Shown piece by piece: positions 1 through 8,724 of a stretch of DNA of 64,000 nucleotides (position 1 is its first letter; the number at the start of each line of letters is the position of its first letter). The stretch is from Moritella yayanosii (GTDB lineage Bacteria > Pseudomonadota > Gammaproteobacteria > Enterobacterales > Moritellaceae). The position numbers and the translations under genes are program-made. Location of the stretch: NCBI RefSeq assembly GCF_900465055.1, contig NZ_LS483250.1, positions 2,790,001-2,854,000 of the forward strand. The letters run 5' to 3'. The notes beneath the pieces were generated by a model, which ran no database searches, had not been told where the DNA came from, and saw only the letters and a program-made list of their open reading frames with translations.

Positions 1-398
1 TCGTATGTTGGTAGTTTAGCTAGTTTATCAATGTTTTCTGCACTGATAAATTCGCCTTCAAATGCTAACGCTTTAACTTCGAAAGATTCTTCTTGTGCAG
101 CGAAGTCTTTTAAAAGACGAGCTGCAGCACCTGGGTGCTCATTAGAGAATGCGATCAGAGTTGGACCGGTAAATACTTCGCTAAGGCACTCAAATTCAGT
201 ACCTACAACAGCACGCTTTATAAGAGTGTTACGTACTACACGGATGTAGACGCCATTCTCACGAGCAAGCTTACGAAGACCAGTCATTGCACCTACAGTA
301 ACGCCACGTGAATCAGCAACTACTGCAGAAAGCGCAGCCTTGGCAGCTTCGTTGACTTCAGCAACAATTGCTTTTTTGTCGTCGAGACCTAATGCCAT
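1..398 (-). CDS. rplJ: 50S ribosomal protein L10 (N-terminal part)
   Basis: The reverse strand from 398 encodes the N-terminal ~132 residues of L10, opening MALGLDDKK with the family's [13 protein letters not shown] and [11 protein letters not shown] segments. The gene runs off the window edge, so its C-terminal part, which carries the L7/L12-binding helix, is not seen. An AGGAG Shine-Dalgarno sits about 8 bases before the ATG. L10 forms the base of the ribosomal stalk and, with L7/L12, represses its own mRNA through the leader. It lies downstream of rplK-rplA, as in the conserved gammaproteobacterial order. Confidence 0.96.
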   Translation of the reverse strand, partial: MALGLDDKKAIVAEVNEAAKAALSAVVADSRGVTVGAMTGLRKLARENGVYIRVVRNTLIKRAVVGTEFECLSEVFTGPTLIAFSNEHPGAAARLLKDFAAQEESFEVKALAFEGEFISAENIDKLAKLPTY

Positions 399-640
399 GG
401 TCTATACTCCTGGATAAAACCGAAAAATTCGGTATTTAAAATTTCCGACCAATGCCTTACCTTTGGCAGTCACATCAGTCGAACCATTACGGCTTGGATT
501 CCAGAAAAAATAAATTCTTCAGAGGTCCTACACCATCTACGTAGGAAAGATCAAGTATTTAACTAAACATAGCCGATCATGATTAAGTCATTCTTACAGC
601 GTAAGCACAACTCCTACGGTCTTGGACGGAAGCAAGCAAC
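399..640 (-). promoter_or_regulatory. rplJ (L10) mRNA leader
   Basis: The untranslated stretch before rplJ carries two elements I recognise from L10 leaders of enterobacteria. On the minus strand they are a GTCCAAGACCGTAGGAG block (611-627) and a TCCTACGTAG...TGTAGGA block (526-546), which can fold and pair. In the family this RNA binds the L10-(L7/L12) complex and gives translational feedback. The binding itself is inferred from the motif, not shown. Confidence 0.7.
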
Positions 641-672
641 ATAAAGTATTAAACTTGATGTACTTACTTCAA

Positions 673-721
673 CCCACATTTTTTGCGGGTTGGTTAATAT
701 TAATAAATAACTATTAACCAA
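673..721 (-). repeat. Two consecutive hairpins in the rplA-rplJ spacer
   Basis: A 10-bp perfect stem (690-699 with 712-721, TTGGTTAATA) is followed on the minus strand by a CCCGC/GTGGG hairpin (673-689). Neither is followed by a clear T-run. They could act as a partial attenuator or RNase processing site between rplKA and rplJL; the role is inferred. Confidence 0.5.
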
Positions 722-746
722 CGCGCTAAATTTAAGGAACCAAATT

Positions 747-783
747 AGACTAAATAATTTCGTTCCTGTAAATTATTTAGTCT
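747..783 (-). repeat. 14-bp inverted repeat over the rplA stop codon
   Basis: Positions 747-760 and 770-783 are perfect 14-bp reverse complements with a 9-base loop. The rplA stop codon (773-775) lies inside one arm. The stem is AT-rich. It may stabilise or process the rplKA mRNA end, or insulate rplJ; there is no T-run, so it is not a standard terminator. Confidence 0.6.
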
Positions 784-1471
784 CTACAGTTGCAACATCA
801 ACAGTTAGACCAGCACCCATCGTAGTAGATAGGCTGATCTTCTTGATGAATTGACCTTTAGCAGAAGCAGGTTTAGACTTAGTCAATGCTTTAAGTAGTG
901 ACTCAAGGTTTTCTTTGATGTGACTCGCGTCAAAATCCACTTTACCGATAGTAGTGTGGATAATACCAGCTTTGTCGTTACGGTAACGCACTTGACCAGA
1001 CTTAGCATTTTTAACTGCAGTCGCAACGTCAGGAGTTACTGTACCAACTTTAGGGTTTGGCATTAAACCACGTGGACCTAGGATTTGACCTAGTTGACCA
1101 ACAACACGCATAGCGTCTGGAGATGCGATAACAACATCAAAGTTAAGCTCACCAGCTTTAACTTGTGCAGCTAGATCTTCCATACCTACGATGTCAGCGC
1201 CAGCAGCTTTAGCCGCTTCAACGTTAGCACCTTGTGTAAATACTGCAACACGTACGTTACGACCAGTACCGTGTGGTAACACAGTAGCGCCACGCACGTT
1301 TTGGTCAGATTTACGTGAATCAATACCTAGATTGATAGAAACGTCGATGCTTTCTTTGAATTTAGCAGATGCTAATTCTTTAAGAAGTTCAACAGCTTCA
1401 GTGATTTCATATTGCTTAGTTACTTCCACTTTTTCGCGGATAGTACGCATACGTTTAGAAAGTTTAGCCAT
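773..1471 (-). CDS. rplA: 50S ribosomal protein L1
   Basis: The 232-residue product has full L1 length and the family landmarks MAKLSKRMR at the start, [15 protein letters not shown] in the middle and LSTTMGAGL near the end. L1 binds 23S rRNA at the mobile stalk and is known to repress translation of its own rplK-rplA mRNA. It begins 8 bases after the rplK stop codon, so the two are one operon. The stop codon is embedded in an inverted repeat (747-783). Confidence 0.98.
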   Translation of the reverse strand: MAKLSKRMRTIREKVEVTKQYEITEAVELLKELASAKFKESIDVSINLGIDSRKSDQNVRGATVLPHGTGRNVRVAVFTQGANVEAAKAAGADIVGMEDLAAQVKAGELNFDVVIASPDAMRVVGQLGQILGPRGLMPNPKVGTVTPDVATAVKNAKSGQVRYRNDKAGIIHTTIGKVDFDASHIKENLESLLKALTKSKPASAKGQFIKKISLSTTMGAGLTVDVATVETK

Positions 1472-1479
1472 GTTCAGAA

Positions 1480-1908
1480 TTATCCTTCTACGTTCAAGCC
1501 CATTGAGCGAGCTGTACCAGCAATAGTGCGAACCATTGCATCTAGATCAGCGCCCGTAAGGTCTGGTTGTTTAGTGTGTGAGATCTCTTCCAACTGAGCG
1601 CGAGTAACAGTACCCACTTTTTCAGTGTTTGGACGACCAGAACCAGACTTGATGCCTGCTGCTTTCTTAAGTAAGAAAGATGCTGGTGACGTCTTTGTTA
1701 TGAACGTAAACGAACGATCAGAATAAACTGTGATAACAACAGGCGTCGGTGAACCCTTCTCTACAGAATCTGTTTTTGCGTTGAACGCTTTACAGAATTC
1801 CATGATGTTAACACCATGTTGACCTAGTGCAGGACCAACTGGTGGACTAGGATTCGCCATACCAGCTGAAACTTGCAGCTTAATATATGCAGTAACTTTT
1901 TTAGCCAT
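1480..1908 (-). CDS. rplK: 50S ribosomal protein L11
   Basis: The 142-residue product matches the family length. It shows the N-terminal proline-rich [21 protein letters not shown] segment in which the GTPase-associated domain begins, and a C-terminal rRNA-binding half ending [11 protein letters not shown]11 stabilises the GTPase-associated centre of 23S rRNA and is needed for RelA activation. It is first in the rplK-rplA operon, behind its own promoter (1985-2013). Confidence 0.98.
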   Translation of the reverse strand: MAKKVTAYIKLQVSAGMANPSPPVGPALGQHGVNIMEFCKAFNAKTDSVEKGSPTPVVITVYSDRSFTFITKTSPASFLLKKAAGIKSGSGRPNTEKVGTVTRAQLEEISHTKQPDLTGADLDAMVRTIAGTARSMGLNVEG

Positions 1909-1966
1909 TTTAATTTACCTTAAATATGGGTGCGAACGCTATATCTGACATAGATACTAGCTTCCC

Positions 1967-2008
1967 GAAAAACAAGGGCAGCGAATTATAGATATAATCA
2001 CTGCCCTT
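1967..2008 (-). terminator. Hairpin with T-run after nusG
   Basis: An 8-bp stem AAGGGCAG/CTGCCCTT (2001-2008 with 1974-1982) is followed on the minus strand by GTTTTTC. It could terminate or attenuate secE-nusG transcripts. It overlaps the rplK promoter elements, so the two roles share bases. Confidence 0.45.
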
Positions 2009-2013
2009 GCCAA
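1985..2013 (-). promoter_or_regulatory. rplK promoter
   Basis: On the minus strand a TTGGCA -35 (2008-2013) is separated by exactly 17 bases from a perfect TATAAT -10 (1985-1990). It lies about 80 bases before rplK and matches the known separate promoter of rplKA in enterobacteria. Confidence 0.7.
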
Positions 2014-2093
2014 GCATTTTGTTGAAAATTAATTCAATAAAATGCGAATCTTATTGTTTTGAACTTTGCCATTAAGCTATTAGGTTAATGGTA

Positions 2094-2636
2094 TTAGCCT
2101 TTTTCTACTTGACCAAAATCTAATTCAACCGGTGTAGAACGACCGAAGATCAATACGGAAACTTTTAAGCGACTTTTTTCATAGTCAACTTCTTCAACCA
2201 CACCATTAAAGTCAGCAAATGGGCCGTCTGATACACGAACCACTTCACCCACTTCAAATAACGTTTTAGGACGCGGCTTATCAATCGCGTCTTGAAGACG
2301 GTTCAGAATGCGATCAGCTTCTTTTTGGGTGATTGGAGCTGGACGCTCTTTAGTACCACCAATGAAACCAAGTACACGCGGTAAACTGCTTACCAAGTGC
2401 CATGATTCATCGTTCATTACCATTTGAACTAAAACGTAACCAGGAAAGAACTTACGTTCACTCTTGCGACGTTGACCGGCACGCATTTCAACAACTTCTT
2501 CCGTTGGAACAAGTATGTCACCGAAATATTCTTCCATTTCGTGGATCTTAATATGTTCAAGTAATGTTTTTTGAACACGACCTTCAAAACCGGAAAAGGC
2601 TTGAACTACGTACCATCTCATTTTCTGTTCAGACAT
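2094..2636 (-). CDS. nusG: Transcription termination/antitermination factor NusG
   Basis: The 180-residue product starts with the NGN domain ([15 protein letters not shown]) and ends with a KOW domain ([23 protein letters not shown]). It has the PGYVLVQM and RVLGFIGG landmarks and is the same size as E. coli NusG (181 residues). NusG binds RNA polymerase, suppresses pausing, and couples it to Rho or to ribosomal S10. The gap to secE is 4 bases, so they are co-transcribed. Confidence 0.98.
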   Translation of the reverse strand: MSEQKMRWYVVQAFSGFEGRVQKTLLEHIKIHEMEEYFGDILVPTEEVVEMRAGQRRKSERKFFPGYVLVQMVMNDESWHLVSSLPRVLGFIGGTKERPAPITQKEADRILNRLQDAIDKPRPKTLFEVGEVVRVSDGPFADFNGVVEEVDYEKSRLKVSVLIFGRSTPVELDFGQVEKG

Positions 2637-2640
2637 GAAC

Positions 2641-3018
2641 TTATACCTTTACATCTGTGATAAATGCAACTACACGAACTAGAATACCATCTAATCCCCA
2701 TAGCACTAACGCCATAAAAGCGGTAACAACTAATACGATAAGTGTAGTCTGGATCGCCTCTTGGCGCGTAGGCCAAACTACTTTACGTACTTCTGTTCTT
2801 GATTCAGATGCAAATTCAAGTGCATTGCGCCCTTTACTTGTCTGCAATGCAATGCCACCAGCAATAACAGCGGCAATAATTACAGCAACTGCGCGGATTA
2901 ACACTGATTCTTCACTAAAAATATTGTTACCAATAACTGTGCCAATTAGAATTATTGCAACTAGTACCCATTTTACAGTTTCTAGTGCTTTTCCTTGGTT
3001 TTCAGTATTTGAAGTCAT
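2641..3018 (-). CDS. secE: Preprotein translocase subunit SecE
   Basis: I start the gene at the ATG at 3018 (MTSNTENQ, 125 residues), not at the upstream in-frame ATG at 3105. The longer version would read through the relic tRNA-Trp. The product has three hydrophobic segments and the conserved amphipathic cytosolic region with [12 protein letters not shown] before the last segment. SecE clamps SecY in the inner-membrane translocon. The three-segment form is typical of gammaproteobacteria. Confidence 0.95.
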   Translation of the reverse strand: MTSNTENQGKALETVKWVLVAIILIGTVIGNNIFSEESVLIRAVAVIIAAVIAGGIALQTSKGRNALEFASESRTEVRKVVWPTRQEAIQTTLIVLVVTAFMALVLWGLDGILVRVVAFITDVKV

Positions 3019-3072
3019 ACTACTAACCTGTACCTTAAGACAAAAAAATCCGCTGTTACACGGTGATGACAG

Positions 3073-3145
3073 TGGCAGGAGGGAGATAATCGCACTCACA
3101 AACATCAGTTTGGAGACCGCCTTTCTACCAATTGGAGCTACCCCT
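3073..3145 (-). pseudogene. Decayed tRNA-Trp (CCA anticodon)
   Basis: The minus strand from 3145 to 3073 reads like a tRNA-Trp. It begins AGGGG, has a D-arm TAGCTCCAATTGGTAGAA, a GGTCTCCAAA anticodon region with anticodon CCA, and ends CTCCTGCCA. It is only 73 bases. Two bases are missing after the acceptor 5' strand, one from the anticodon arm, the acceptor and anticodon stems do not pair fully, and the T-loop is TGCGATT instead of TTCGAnT. I judge it non-functional. It lies just upstream of secE, where tRNA-Trp sits in Vibrio and Shewanella relatives (recalled, not checked). Confidence 0.75.
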
Positions 3146-3161
3146 ACAAACGGAGCACCTA

Positions 3162-3189
3162 ATTATAGGGGCTTTCATTTTTCATGCAA
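3162..3189 (-). promoter_or_regulatory. Promoter for relic tRNA-Trp and secE-nusG
   Basis: On the minus strand TTGCAT (3184-3189) lies 16 bases from a perfect TATAAT (3162-3167). Transcription from here would pass through the relic tRNA-Trp and into secE-nusG. It looks like a tRNA promoter now serving the protein genes. Confidence 0.6.
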
Positions 3190-3346
3190 GTCATTCGTAA
3201 ATAATTATGAATAATATTTGAATTACAAATAGCTTAAATAGATTATGATAAGTTTATTTTTAGTTTTTTAACGTGTAGTTATTTTAAAGGCGTAGTCATT
3301 TGAGATGAAGAATAAACAGAAGAAGAAAACAATTAACCTGAAAAAA

Positions 3347-3422
<76 letters not shown>

Positions 3423-3427
3423 GAATT

Positions 3428-3502
3428 TGGAGCGGGCGGCGGGAATCGAACCCGCATTATCAGCTTGGAAGGCTGGAGTAATAGCCATTATACGACGCCC
3501 GC
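3428..3502 (-). tRNA. tRNA-Gly (TCC)
   Basis: The minus strand runs from GCGGGCGTCG to an encoded CCA. The anticodon stem-loop CCAGCCTTCCAAGCTG gives TCC, and the T-loop is TTCGATT. It is third in the Thr-Tyr-Gly-Thr cluster. Confidence 0.95.
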
Positions 3503-3521
3503 ATGCGTCCTAAGTACAAAG

Positions 3522-3606
3522 TGGTGGAGGGAGAAGGATTCGAACCTTCGAAGGCTGAGCCGTCAGATTTACAGTCTGATCCCTTTGGCCACTCGGGAAC
3601 CCCTCC
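3522..3606 (-). tRNA. tRNA-Tyr (GTA)
   Basis: An 85-base class II tRNA with a long variable arm. It runs from GGAGGGGTTCCCGAG to an encoded CCA, with anticodon loop ACTGTAAAT (GTA). It is second in the cluster. Confidence 0.95.
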
Positions 3607-3634
3607 ACATCTTGTACTTCGATAACAAGTTAAA

Positions 3635-3710
<76 letters not shown>

Positions 3711-3731
3711 GGCGTCACTTAACGAGGAGAG

Positions 3732-3760
3732 ATACTAGAGTAACCCCCTATCTCTTGCAA
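3732..3760 (-). promoter_or_regulatory. Promoter of the Thr-Tyr-Gly-Thr tRNA cluster
   Basis: On the minus strand TTGCAA (3755-3760), a 17-base spacer and TAGTAT (3732-3737) lie about 22 bases before tRNA-Thr(TGT). Each hexamer matches four of six consensus positions. Confidence 0.5.
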
Positions 3761-3859
3761 CCTTAATCGATTAAAACCAGTTTTTTTTTATTTACATGGC
3801 TAATTGTTCGCCACATCGACTAAGCTTCGACTCGAAAGCATGAATGAAATCCGTTTTGG

Positions 3860-4828
3860 TTACGTTTCAGCGTGTCGCAATGACACTTCACCACCCACGT
3901 AGGGACTAATAACGCCATCCATTTCTAACAATAATGCGCCACTGTGATCGATCCCTTTCGCGATCCCATATTTTTTGTTATTACCTATGGTCAATACCAC
4001 AGGGCTATCTCTAAACGCATCACAACAATTCCACTCTTCAACAAAGTGTCCAAAACCAAACGACTCGAAATCAGTCAAGACTTTGATTAAGTGAGTTAAA
4101 TAACGCGAGGCTAAGGCATTACGATCAATTGCGTGCGGTAATTGCTGATTTATATCAGTCCAAGCTTGGTCTATCTCTAGCCCTGCTTGCAATGGCATAT
4201 TAACATTAAGCCCCAAACCGATGACTAAATGGCATTCACCCCCCGCTGTAGCAATTATTTCTACCAATACACCTGCAATCTTTTTACCATCCACATACAC
4301 ATCATTAGGCCATTTCAATTGGGTATTAGCAATACCTAGGTCGGTGAGCGTGCGCGCAACAGCAATGCCGATGACTAAACTTAAACCTGAGGCAGCTTGG
4401 ATCCCAGCATCTAAACTCCAGTAAGTACTGGTATAAAGGTGCGCCCCATAAGGCGACTCCCATTTTTTACCCCGGCGCCCGCGCCCGGCAGTCTGATATT
4501 CAGCAAAGCAGCTGTGGCCTTTATGTAATAACGCGGCTTTATCTAATAAATGCTGATTGGTCGAGCCTAGCACTTGATGACTCTCGACAGTCACACCACT
4601 CCCTGCTGTAATCAGCTCAGCATCGAGTAATTGCAACGGCGCAGATAGTTTATAGCCTTTACCGGTCACCTTAAATACATCTAAGCCTATTGTTTCTAGT
4701 ACCTTGATCTGCTTACTCACGGCCATGCGGCTTACACCGAGCGTTGCACCTAACGCTTCACCCGAATGAAATTCACCATCAGCAAGTAATCGAATAAGTT
4801 GCTGCCGTGAAGCGGTCATATTAACCAC
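3860..4828 (-). CDS. birA: Bifunctional biotin ligase / biotin operon repressor BirA
   Basis: The 322-residue product is two-part. Residues ~8-62 form a winged helix (GATLGVSRMAVSKQIKVLE), and the rest is the biotin-protein ligase with GRGRRG (115-120) for biotinyl-AMP binding and KWPND (172-176). It would attach biotin to the acetyl-CoA carboxylase carrier protein and, through the N-terminal domain, repress biotin genes. The first ATG (4828) overlaps the murB stop by 8 bases. A second in-frame ATG at 4819 is also possible. The murB-birA pairing is usual in gammaproteobacteria. Confidence 0.95.
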   Translation of the reverse strand: MVNMTASRQQLIRLLADGEFHSGEALGATLGVSRMAVSKQIKVLETIGLDVFKVTGKGYKLSAPLQLLDAELITAGSGVTVESHQVLGSTNQHLLDKAALLHKGHSCFAEYQTAGRGRRGKKWESPYGAHLYTSTYWSLDAGIQAASGLSLVIGIAVARTLTDLGIANTQLKWPNDVYVDGKKIAGVLVEIIATAGGECHLVIGLGLNVNMPLQAGLEIDQAWTDINQQLPHAIDRNALASRYLTHLIKVLTDFESFGFGHFVEEWNCCDAFRDSPVVLTIGNNKKYGIAKGIDHSGALLLEMDGVISPYVGGEVSLRHAET

Positions 4829-5870
4829 GGCACACCTCCGCTAAGCTAGTCTCTCCGTCACGTCCCATAAATCTAACCTCATGCTGTAATTCAACACCAA
4901 AGCGTGTCTGCACTGTTGTTTGAATGTGTTTCGCTAACGCGACAATATCAGCCGCTGTCGCAGTTCCGGTATTGACAATAACCAGCGCTTGCTCGGTATG
5001 AACTTGCGCGCCACCTTGTTGATAACCTTTTAGTGCACATTGGTCAATCAACCAACCCGCGGCTAATTTGATATCTCCACCTGCTGGATAATGCAAAATA
5101 TTTGGATGCAGGACGGCAATTGCGTTAAATTGTGTTTTATTGATGATCGGGTTCTTAAAGAAACTACCCGCATTACCCAGTTTATTGGGATCGGGTAGTT
5201 TCTGTTGACGAGTCAGGCAAACCTGTTTAAAGATCGCTAATGCCGAGGTTTTATCCCCTAAACTCGCTAATGGGCCATAATTTATTTTGGCAATCCAAGG
5301 TTTGTGTAATTTAATACCGACAGCGGTGATCACTGCGCTATCTTTAAGTTCGCCTTTAAAAATACTGTCACGATAACCAAATTGACAGTCTGCAGGTGTA
5401 TAACGACGCACCATTAAAGTGTCAATATCGAGTACATCAACATAATCGCAGACATCCTTCAATTCCACGCCATATGCACCAATATTTTGTACTGGTGCGG
5501 CACCGACGACACCTGGGATCAACGCTAGGTTTTCTAATCCATCATAACCTTGAGCCAACGTCCATTGCACGAATTCATGCCAATTTTCACCGGCAGCCAC
5601 GTGTAAGTACACCGCATCCTCAGCCGCTTCATTCACTGTGATACCCGTTAAGCAAATACGAATAACGAGTCCATCAAAGTCATCACAAAATAACAAATTA
5701 CTGCCACCACCCAGTATTAACCGCTGGGGCGCAGAGATCTGCAGCGCAGACTTAAGCTCACTTAACGTCGTCACGGTGATAAACTGCGAGGCATAAGCAT
5801 CAACTCCAAAACTGGTATAGGGTTTTAAATTGTGATTTTTTAGTATTTGCATGAAATAATTAACACTCAT
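4821..5870 (-). CDS. murB: UDP-N-acetylenolpyruvoylglucosamine reductase
   Basis: The 349-residue flavoprotein has the FAD-binding LILGGGSNLLF segment, the IPGVVGAAPVQNIGAYG segment and the catalytic-serine motif NAGSFFKNP, in the order of type I MurB. It reduces UDP-GlcNAc-enolpyruvate to UDP-MurNAc with NADPH in the second step of peptidoglycan synthesis. The start at 5870 has a GGGG element 10 bases ahead. A second ATG at 5852 (MQILKNH) would also fit family alignments. It overlaps birA and is divergent from the GNAT gene. Confidence 0.96.
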   Translation of the reverse strand: MSVNYFMQILKNHNLKPYTSFGVDAYASQFITVTTLSELKSALQISAPQRLILGGGSNLLFCDDFDGLVIRICLTGITVNEAAEDAVYLHVAAGENWHEFVQWTLAQGYDGLENLALIPGVVGAAPVQNIGAYGVELKDVCDYVDVLDIDTLMVRRYTPADCQFGYRDSIFKGELKDSAVITAVGIKLHKPWIAKINYGPLASLGDKTSALAIFKQVCLTRQQKLPDPNKLGNAGSFFKNPIINKTQFNAIAVLHPNILHYPAGGDIKLAAGWLIDQCALKGYQQGGAQVHTEQALVIVNTGTATAADIVALAKHIQTTVQTRFGVELQHEVRFMGRDGETSLAEVCRG

Positions 5871-5935
5871 AAGACATAATCCCCTGCAGATAGTAACGTA
5901 TCTGCAGGCAAAACCGAATAATAAAAGGTCACGAA

Positions 5936-6376
5936 ATGCAGTTTCAATGGTTAAAGAAAATAGAGAACCCGCTAGTTAAGCCCTTCTATAAGCAATACCT
6001 ACCCTATTCAAGACCCAATAAAGCCGAGCATATTGCCGTTTTAAAAGATAATAGAAAACAGGGTAATACCATTATTGCCTGCGCGAGACTGCGCCCTATT
6101 GGTGAGTTATCTTTATTAACTGGGATGTTGGTATCGCCCGACTACCGTGGTCAACAACTCGGTCATCAATTATTACGTGATATGCGCCCTCAATTCACCC
6201 CGCATAAAACGTTTACTTTTGCCCTACCACACCTTGCAGATTTTTATCATCAGCATGATTTTTATCCCACAGCGCAAGCGCCTAATGATATTCAGCAACG
6301 ATTTGAGGCCTATCAAAAACAGGGTAAATCACTGCTGTTATTAGGCTTTAATGATTCTAATCAAGCTGACATCTGA
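5936..6376 (+). CDS. GNAT-family N-acetyltransferase
   Basis: The 146-residue protein has the acetyl-CoA binding motif A of the GNAT fold: LTGMLVSPDYRGQQLGHQLL, with RGQQLG as the pyrophosphate-binding loop. The substrate cannot be told from sequence. It is short and single-domain. It lies divergently from murB (66-base gap) and 66 bases before the DAHP synthase gene on the same strand. Confidence 0.8.
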   Translation: MQFQWLKKIENPLVKPFYKQYLPYSRPNKAEHIAVLKDNRKQGNTIIACARLRPIGELSLLTGMLVSPDYRGQQLGHQLLRDMRPQFTPHKTFTFALPHLADFYHQHDFYPTAQAPNDIQQRFEAYQKQGKSLLLLGFNDSNQADI

Positions 6377-6442
6377 TTATCTTTATAATAAAGTAAAATT
6401 ACGTTAAGCTGATCACAGCCCATATTTAGACTAATAGACATC

Positions 6443-7501
6443 ATGACAATTAAAACAGACGAACTTAGAACTACCTATATCGACCAGGTGATCGCTCCAA
6501 GTCAACTGGTTAAAGAGTTTCCATTATCTGATAGCGCTGCACAGCAGATAATCAACAGTCGTCGTGAAATCGAAGCGATTATTGCAGGCAAAGATAAACG
6601 TCTGCTGGTTATCATTGGCCCTTGCTCAATTCATGATACTAACGCCGCGTTAGATTACGCTCGCCGTCTAAAACCATTGCAAGAACGATATAAAGGCAGC
6701 TTAGTGATTGTAATGCGTGTGTACTTTGAAAAACCACGTACCATTGTGGGCTGGAAAGGTTTGATCAGCGACCCTGATTTAAACGGTAAATACCAAGCAA
6801 ATAAAGGCTTACGTTTAGCACGTAAACTGTTAGTTGATATCAGTGAAGTCGGCTTACCAATCGCCACCGAATTTTTAGACATGGTCAACGGTCAATACAT
6901 TGCAGACTTAATTAGCTGGGGTGCTATTGGCGCGAGAACCACCGAAAGCCAAGTACACCGTGAAATGGCATCGGCGTTATCTTGTCCTGTTGGTTTCAAG
7001 AACGGTACAGATGGTAATATCAAAATTGCCATTGATGCAGTACGTGCAGCACAAGTATCACACATTTTCTACTCACCCGATAAAGATGGTTTCATGACGG
7101 TATACCAAACCCACGGTAATCCGTTTGGTCATGTGATCTTACGTGGTGGTAAAGAGCCAAACTATGACAAATCACACATTAACGTGGCGACCAAAGCATT
7201 AAGTGATGCAGGATTAACACCGTCTGTCGTGGTTGATTTTAGTCATGGTAACAGCCAAAAGCGCCACACCAATCAGCTACTTGTTGCTGACAATGTGATG
7301 GCGCAAATGCGTACCGGTAGCATGCAGATTTCAGGTATTATGGCTGAAAGTTTTATTGAAGAAGGTAACCAAGCCGTTGTTGCTGGCAAACAGCTCGTTT
7401 ATGGTAAGAGTATTACCGATGCTTGTCTCCATTGGCAAGATACAGAAAAGTTACTGGCAAACCTAGCCCAAGCAGCAAGTGATCGGATCGCCATCGCATA
7501 A
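6443..7501 (+). CDS. aroH: 3-deoxy-7-phosphoheptulonate synthase, AroH-like
   Basis: The 352-residue class I DAHP synthase condenses phosphoenolpyruvate and erythrose-4-phosphate to open the shikimate pathway. It shows GPCSIHD (59-65), FEKPRT (95-100), KGLISDPDLNG (105-115), the GARTTESQ block and VDFSHGN. Compared with my memory of the E. coli paralogues it is closest to AroH (TDELRT start, ATEFLDM, VDFSHGN rather than VDCSHGN), the Trp-sensitive form; feedback specificity is inferred. I see no convincing TrpR operator upstream. A strong terminator follows. Confidence 0.9.
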   Translation: MTIKTDELRTTYIDQVIAPSQLVKEFPLSDSAAQQIINSRREIEAIIAGKDKRLLVIIGPCSIHDTNAALDYARRLKPLQERYKGSLVIVMRVYFEKPRTIVGWKGLISDPDLNGKYQANKGLRLARKLLVDISEVGLPIATEFLDMVNGQYIADLISWGAIGARTTESQVHREMASALSCPVGFKNGTDGNIKIAIDAVRAAQVSHIFYSPDKDGFMTVYQTHGNPFGHVILRGGKEPNYDKSHINVATKALSDAGLTPSVVVDFSHGNSQKRHTNQLLVADNVMAQMRTGSMQISGIMAESFIEEGNQAVVAGKQLVYGKSITDACLHWQDTEKLLANLAQAASDRIAIA

Positions 7502-7530
7502 GCTCAGAACTATAATATATCGAGATTGCT

Positions 7531-7561
7531 AAAAAAGCCGCGTTCATCACGCGGCTTTTTG
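7531..7561. terminator. Bidirectional terminator between aroH and glpX
   Basis: An A-tract, an 11-bp stem (AAAAAGCCGCG/CGCGGCTTTTT) and a 7-base loop form a symmetric intrinsic terminator that serves both converging genes. Confidence 0.9.
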
Positions 7562-7587
7562 TTATCTAATCAATCACGCTTCTAATT

Positions 7588-8604
7588 TTATAAAATGATG
7601 TTTTGTAAATCTGCACTTTTGCGGTTAAGCATATGCGTTGATTTAATACGACGAATGGTGCCCGACTTACCACTAATAACCAACGTTTCCGTCGTGGCAA
7701 TATTACCTTTACGTTGCACACCTTCAACCAGGTCGCCTTTCGTGATACCTGTTGCGGCAAAAATCACATTATCGGTTTTCGCTAATCTATCCAATGGTAA
7801 GATCTCACCCACAACCAAACCTAGCGCCTGACAACGTGAAATTTCAATTTCACCTGCCGCGCGGTTTTCAGGAGTATCTCCTTTGACATCATGCCGTGCT
7901 AATAATCGCGCCTGCATGTTACCGCCCATCGCCCGAATAGCCGCGGCTGAAATTACCCCTTCAGGCGCACCACCAATGCAATACATCATATCGACGTCAC
8001 TCTCTGGCATGCAGCACAAGATAGACGCGGCAACATCACCATCAGGTAATGCAAATACCCGTACGCCCATTGCTTGCATGGCTTTAATTTGTTCATCGTG
8101 ACGTGGTTTGGCTAACGTAACAACGGTTAACTCGCGAATATCTTTATTCAATGCTTTCGCCACATTACGAATATTGTCTTCCAGCGATAAACTTAAATCT
8201 ATGGCGTCTTTAGCGTCTGGGCCAACGACTAATTTTTCCATATACATATCAGGTGCTTTTAGAAATGCGCCTTGTTCACCGACAGCTAATACGGCCACGG
8301 CATTGGATTGCCCCATTGCCGTCATACGCGTGCCTTCAATCGGGTCAACGGCAATATCAACTGCGTCAGCACCGGCTATGTTGGTACCGACTTTCTCGCC
8401 GATATACAGCATCGGTGCTTCATCGATTTCGCCTTCACCAATAACAATTTCACCGTCAATGTCGATTTTATTTAACATCAAACGCATGGCTTCAACAGCA
8501 GCACCATCAGCAATATTCTTATCACCGCGGCCTAACCATTTATAACCAGCAAGAGCAGCGGCTTCAACAACACGCGAAAATTCAATGGCAAGTGTACGAT
8601 TCAT
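7588..8604 (-). CDS. glpX: Class II fructose-1,6-bisphosphatase
   Basis: The 338-residue product has the GlpX metal-site motifs IGEGEIDEAP (55-64) and DPIEGT (87-92), and the GGAPEGVISAAAIR block. It hydrolyses fructose-1,6-bisphosphate to fructose-6-phosphate in gluconeogenesis. It is monocistronic here, not next to glpFK, and converges on the aroH terminator. Confidence 0.95.
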   Translation of the reverse strand: MNRTLAIEFSRVVEAAALAGYKWLGRGDKNIADGAAVEAMRLMLNKIDIDGEIVIGEGEIDEAPMLYIGEKVGTNIAGADAVDIAVDPIEGTRMTAMGQSNAVAVLAVGEQGAFLKAPDMYMEKLVVGPDAKDAIDLSLSLEDNIRNVAKALNKDIRELTVVTLAKPRHDEQIKAMQAMGVRVFALPDGDVAASILCCMPESDVDMMYCIGGAPEGVISAAAIRAMGGNMQARLLARHDVKGDTPENRAAGEIEISRCQALGLVVGEILPLDRLAKTDNVIFAATGITKGDLVEGVQRKGNIATTETLVISGKSGTIRRIKSTHMLNRKSADLQNIIL

Positions 8605-8724
8605 CTCTTAACTCCTATATATAAGTAAGTACATTTTAAAGTACCACCTACTTAATTACAATTTGAGAGTACTCATATTTAAAACTATTATCTAAAACTA
8701 AGCACTCCCAATACAACAGCATCA

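Noticed and set aside
6380..6442. TrpR operator upstream of the AroH-like gene
   Set aside because: The GACTAATAGAC stretch only weakly resembles the CTAG-containing TrpR half-sites, and no second half-site is placed correctly.
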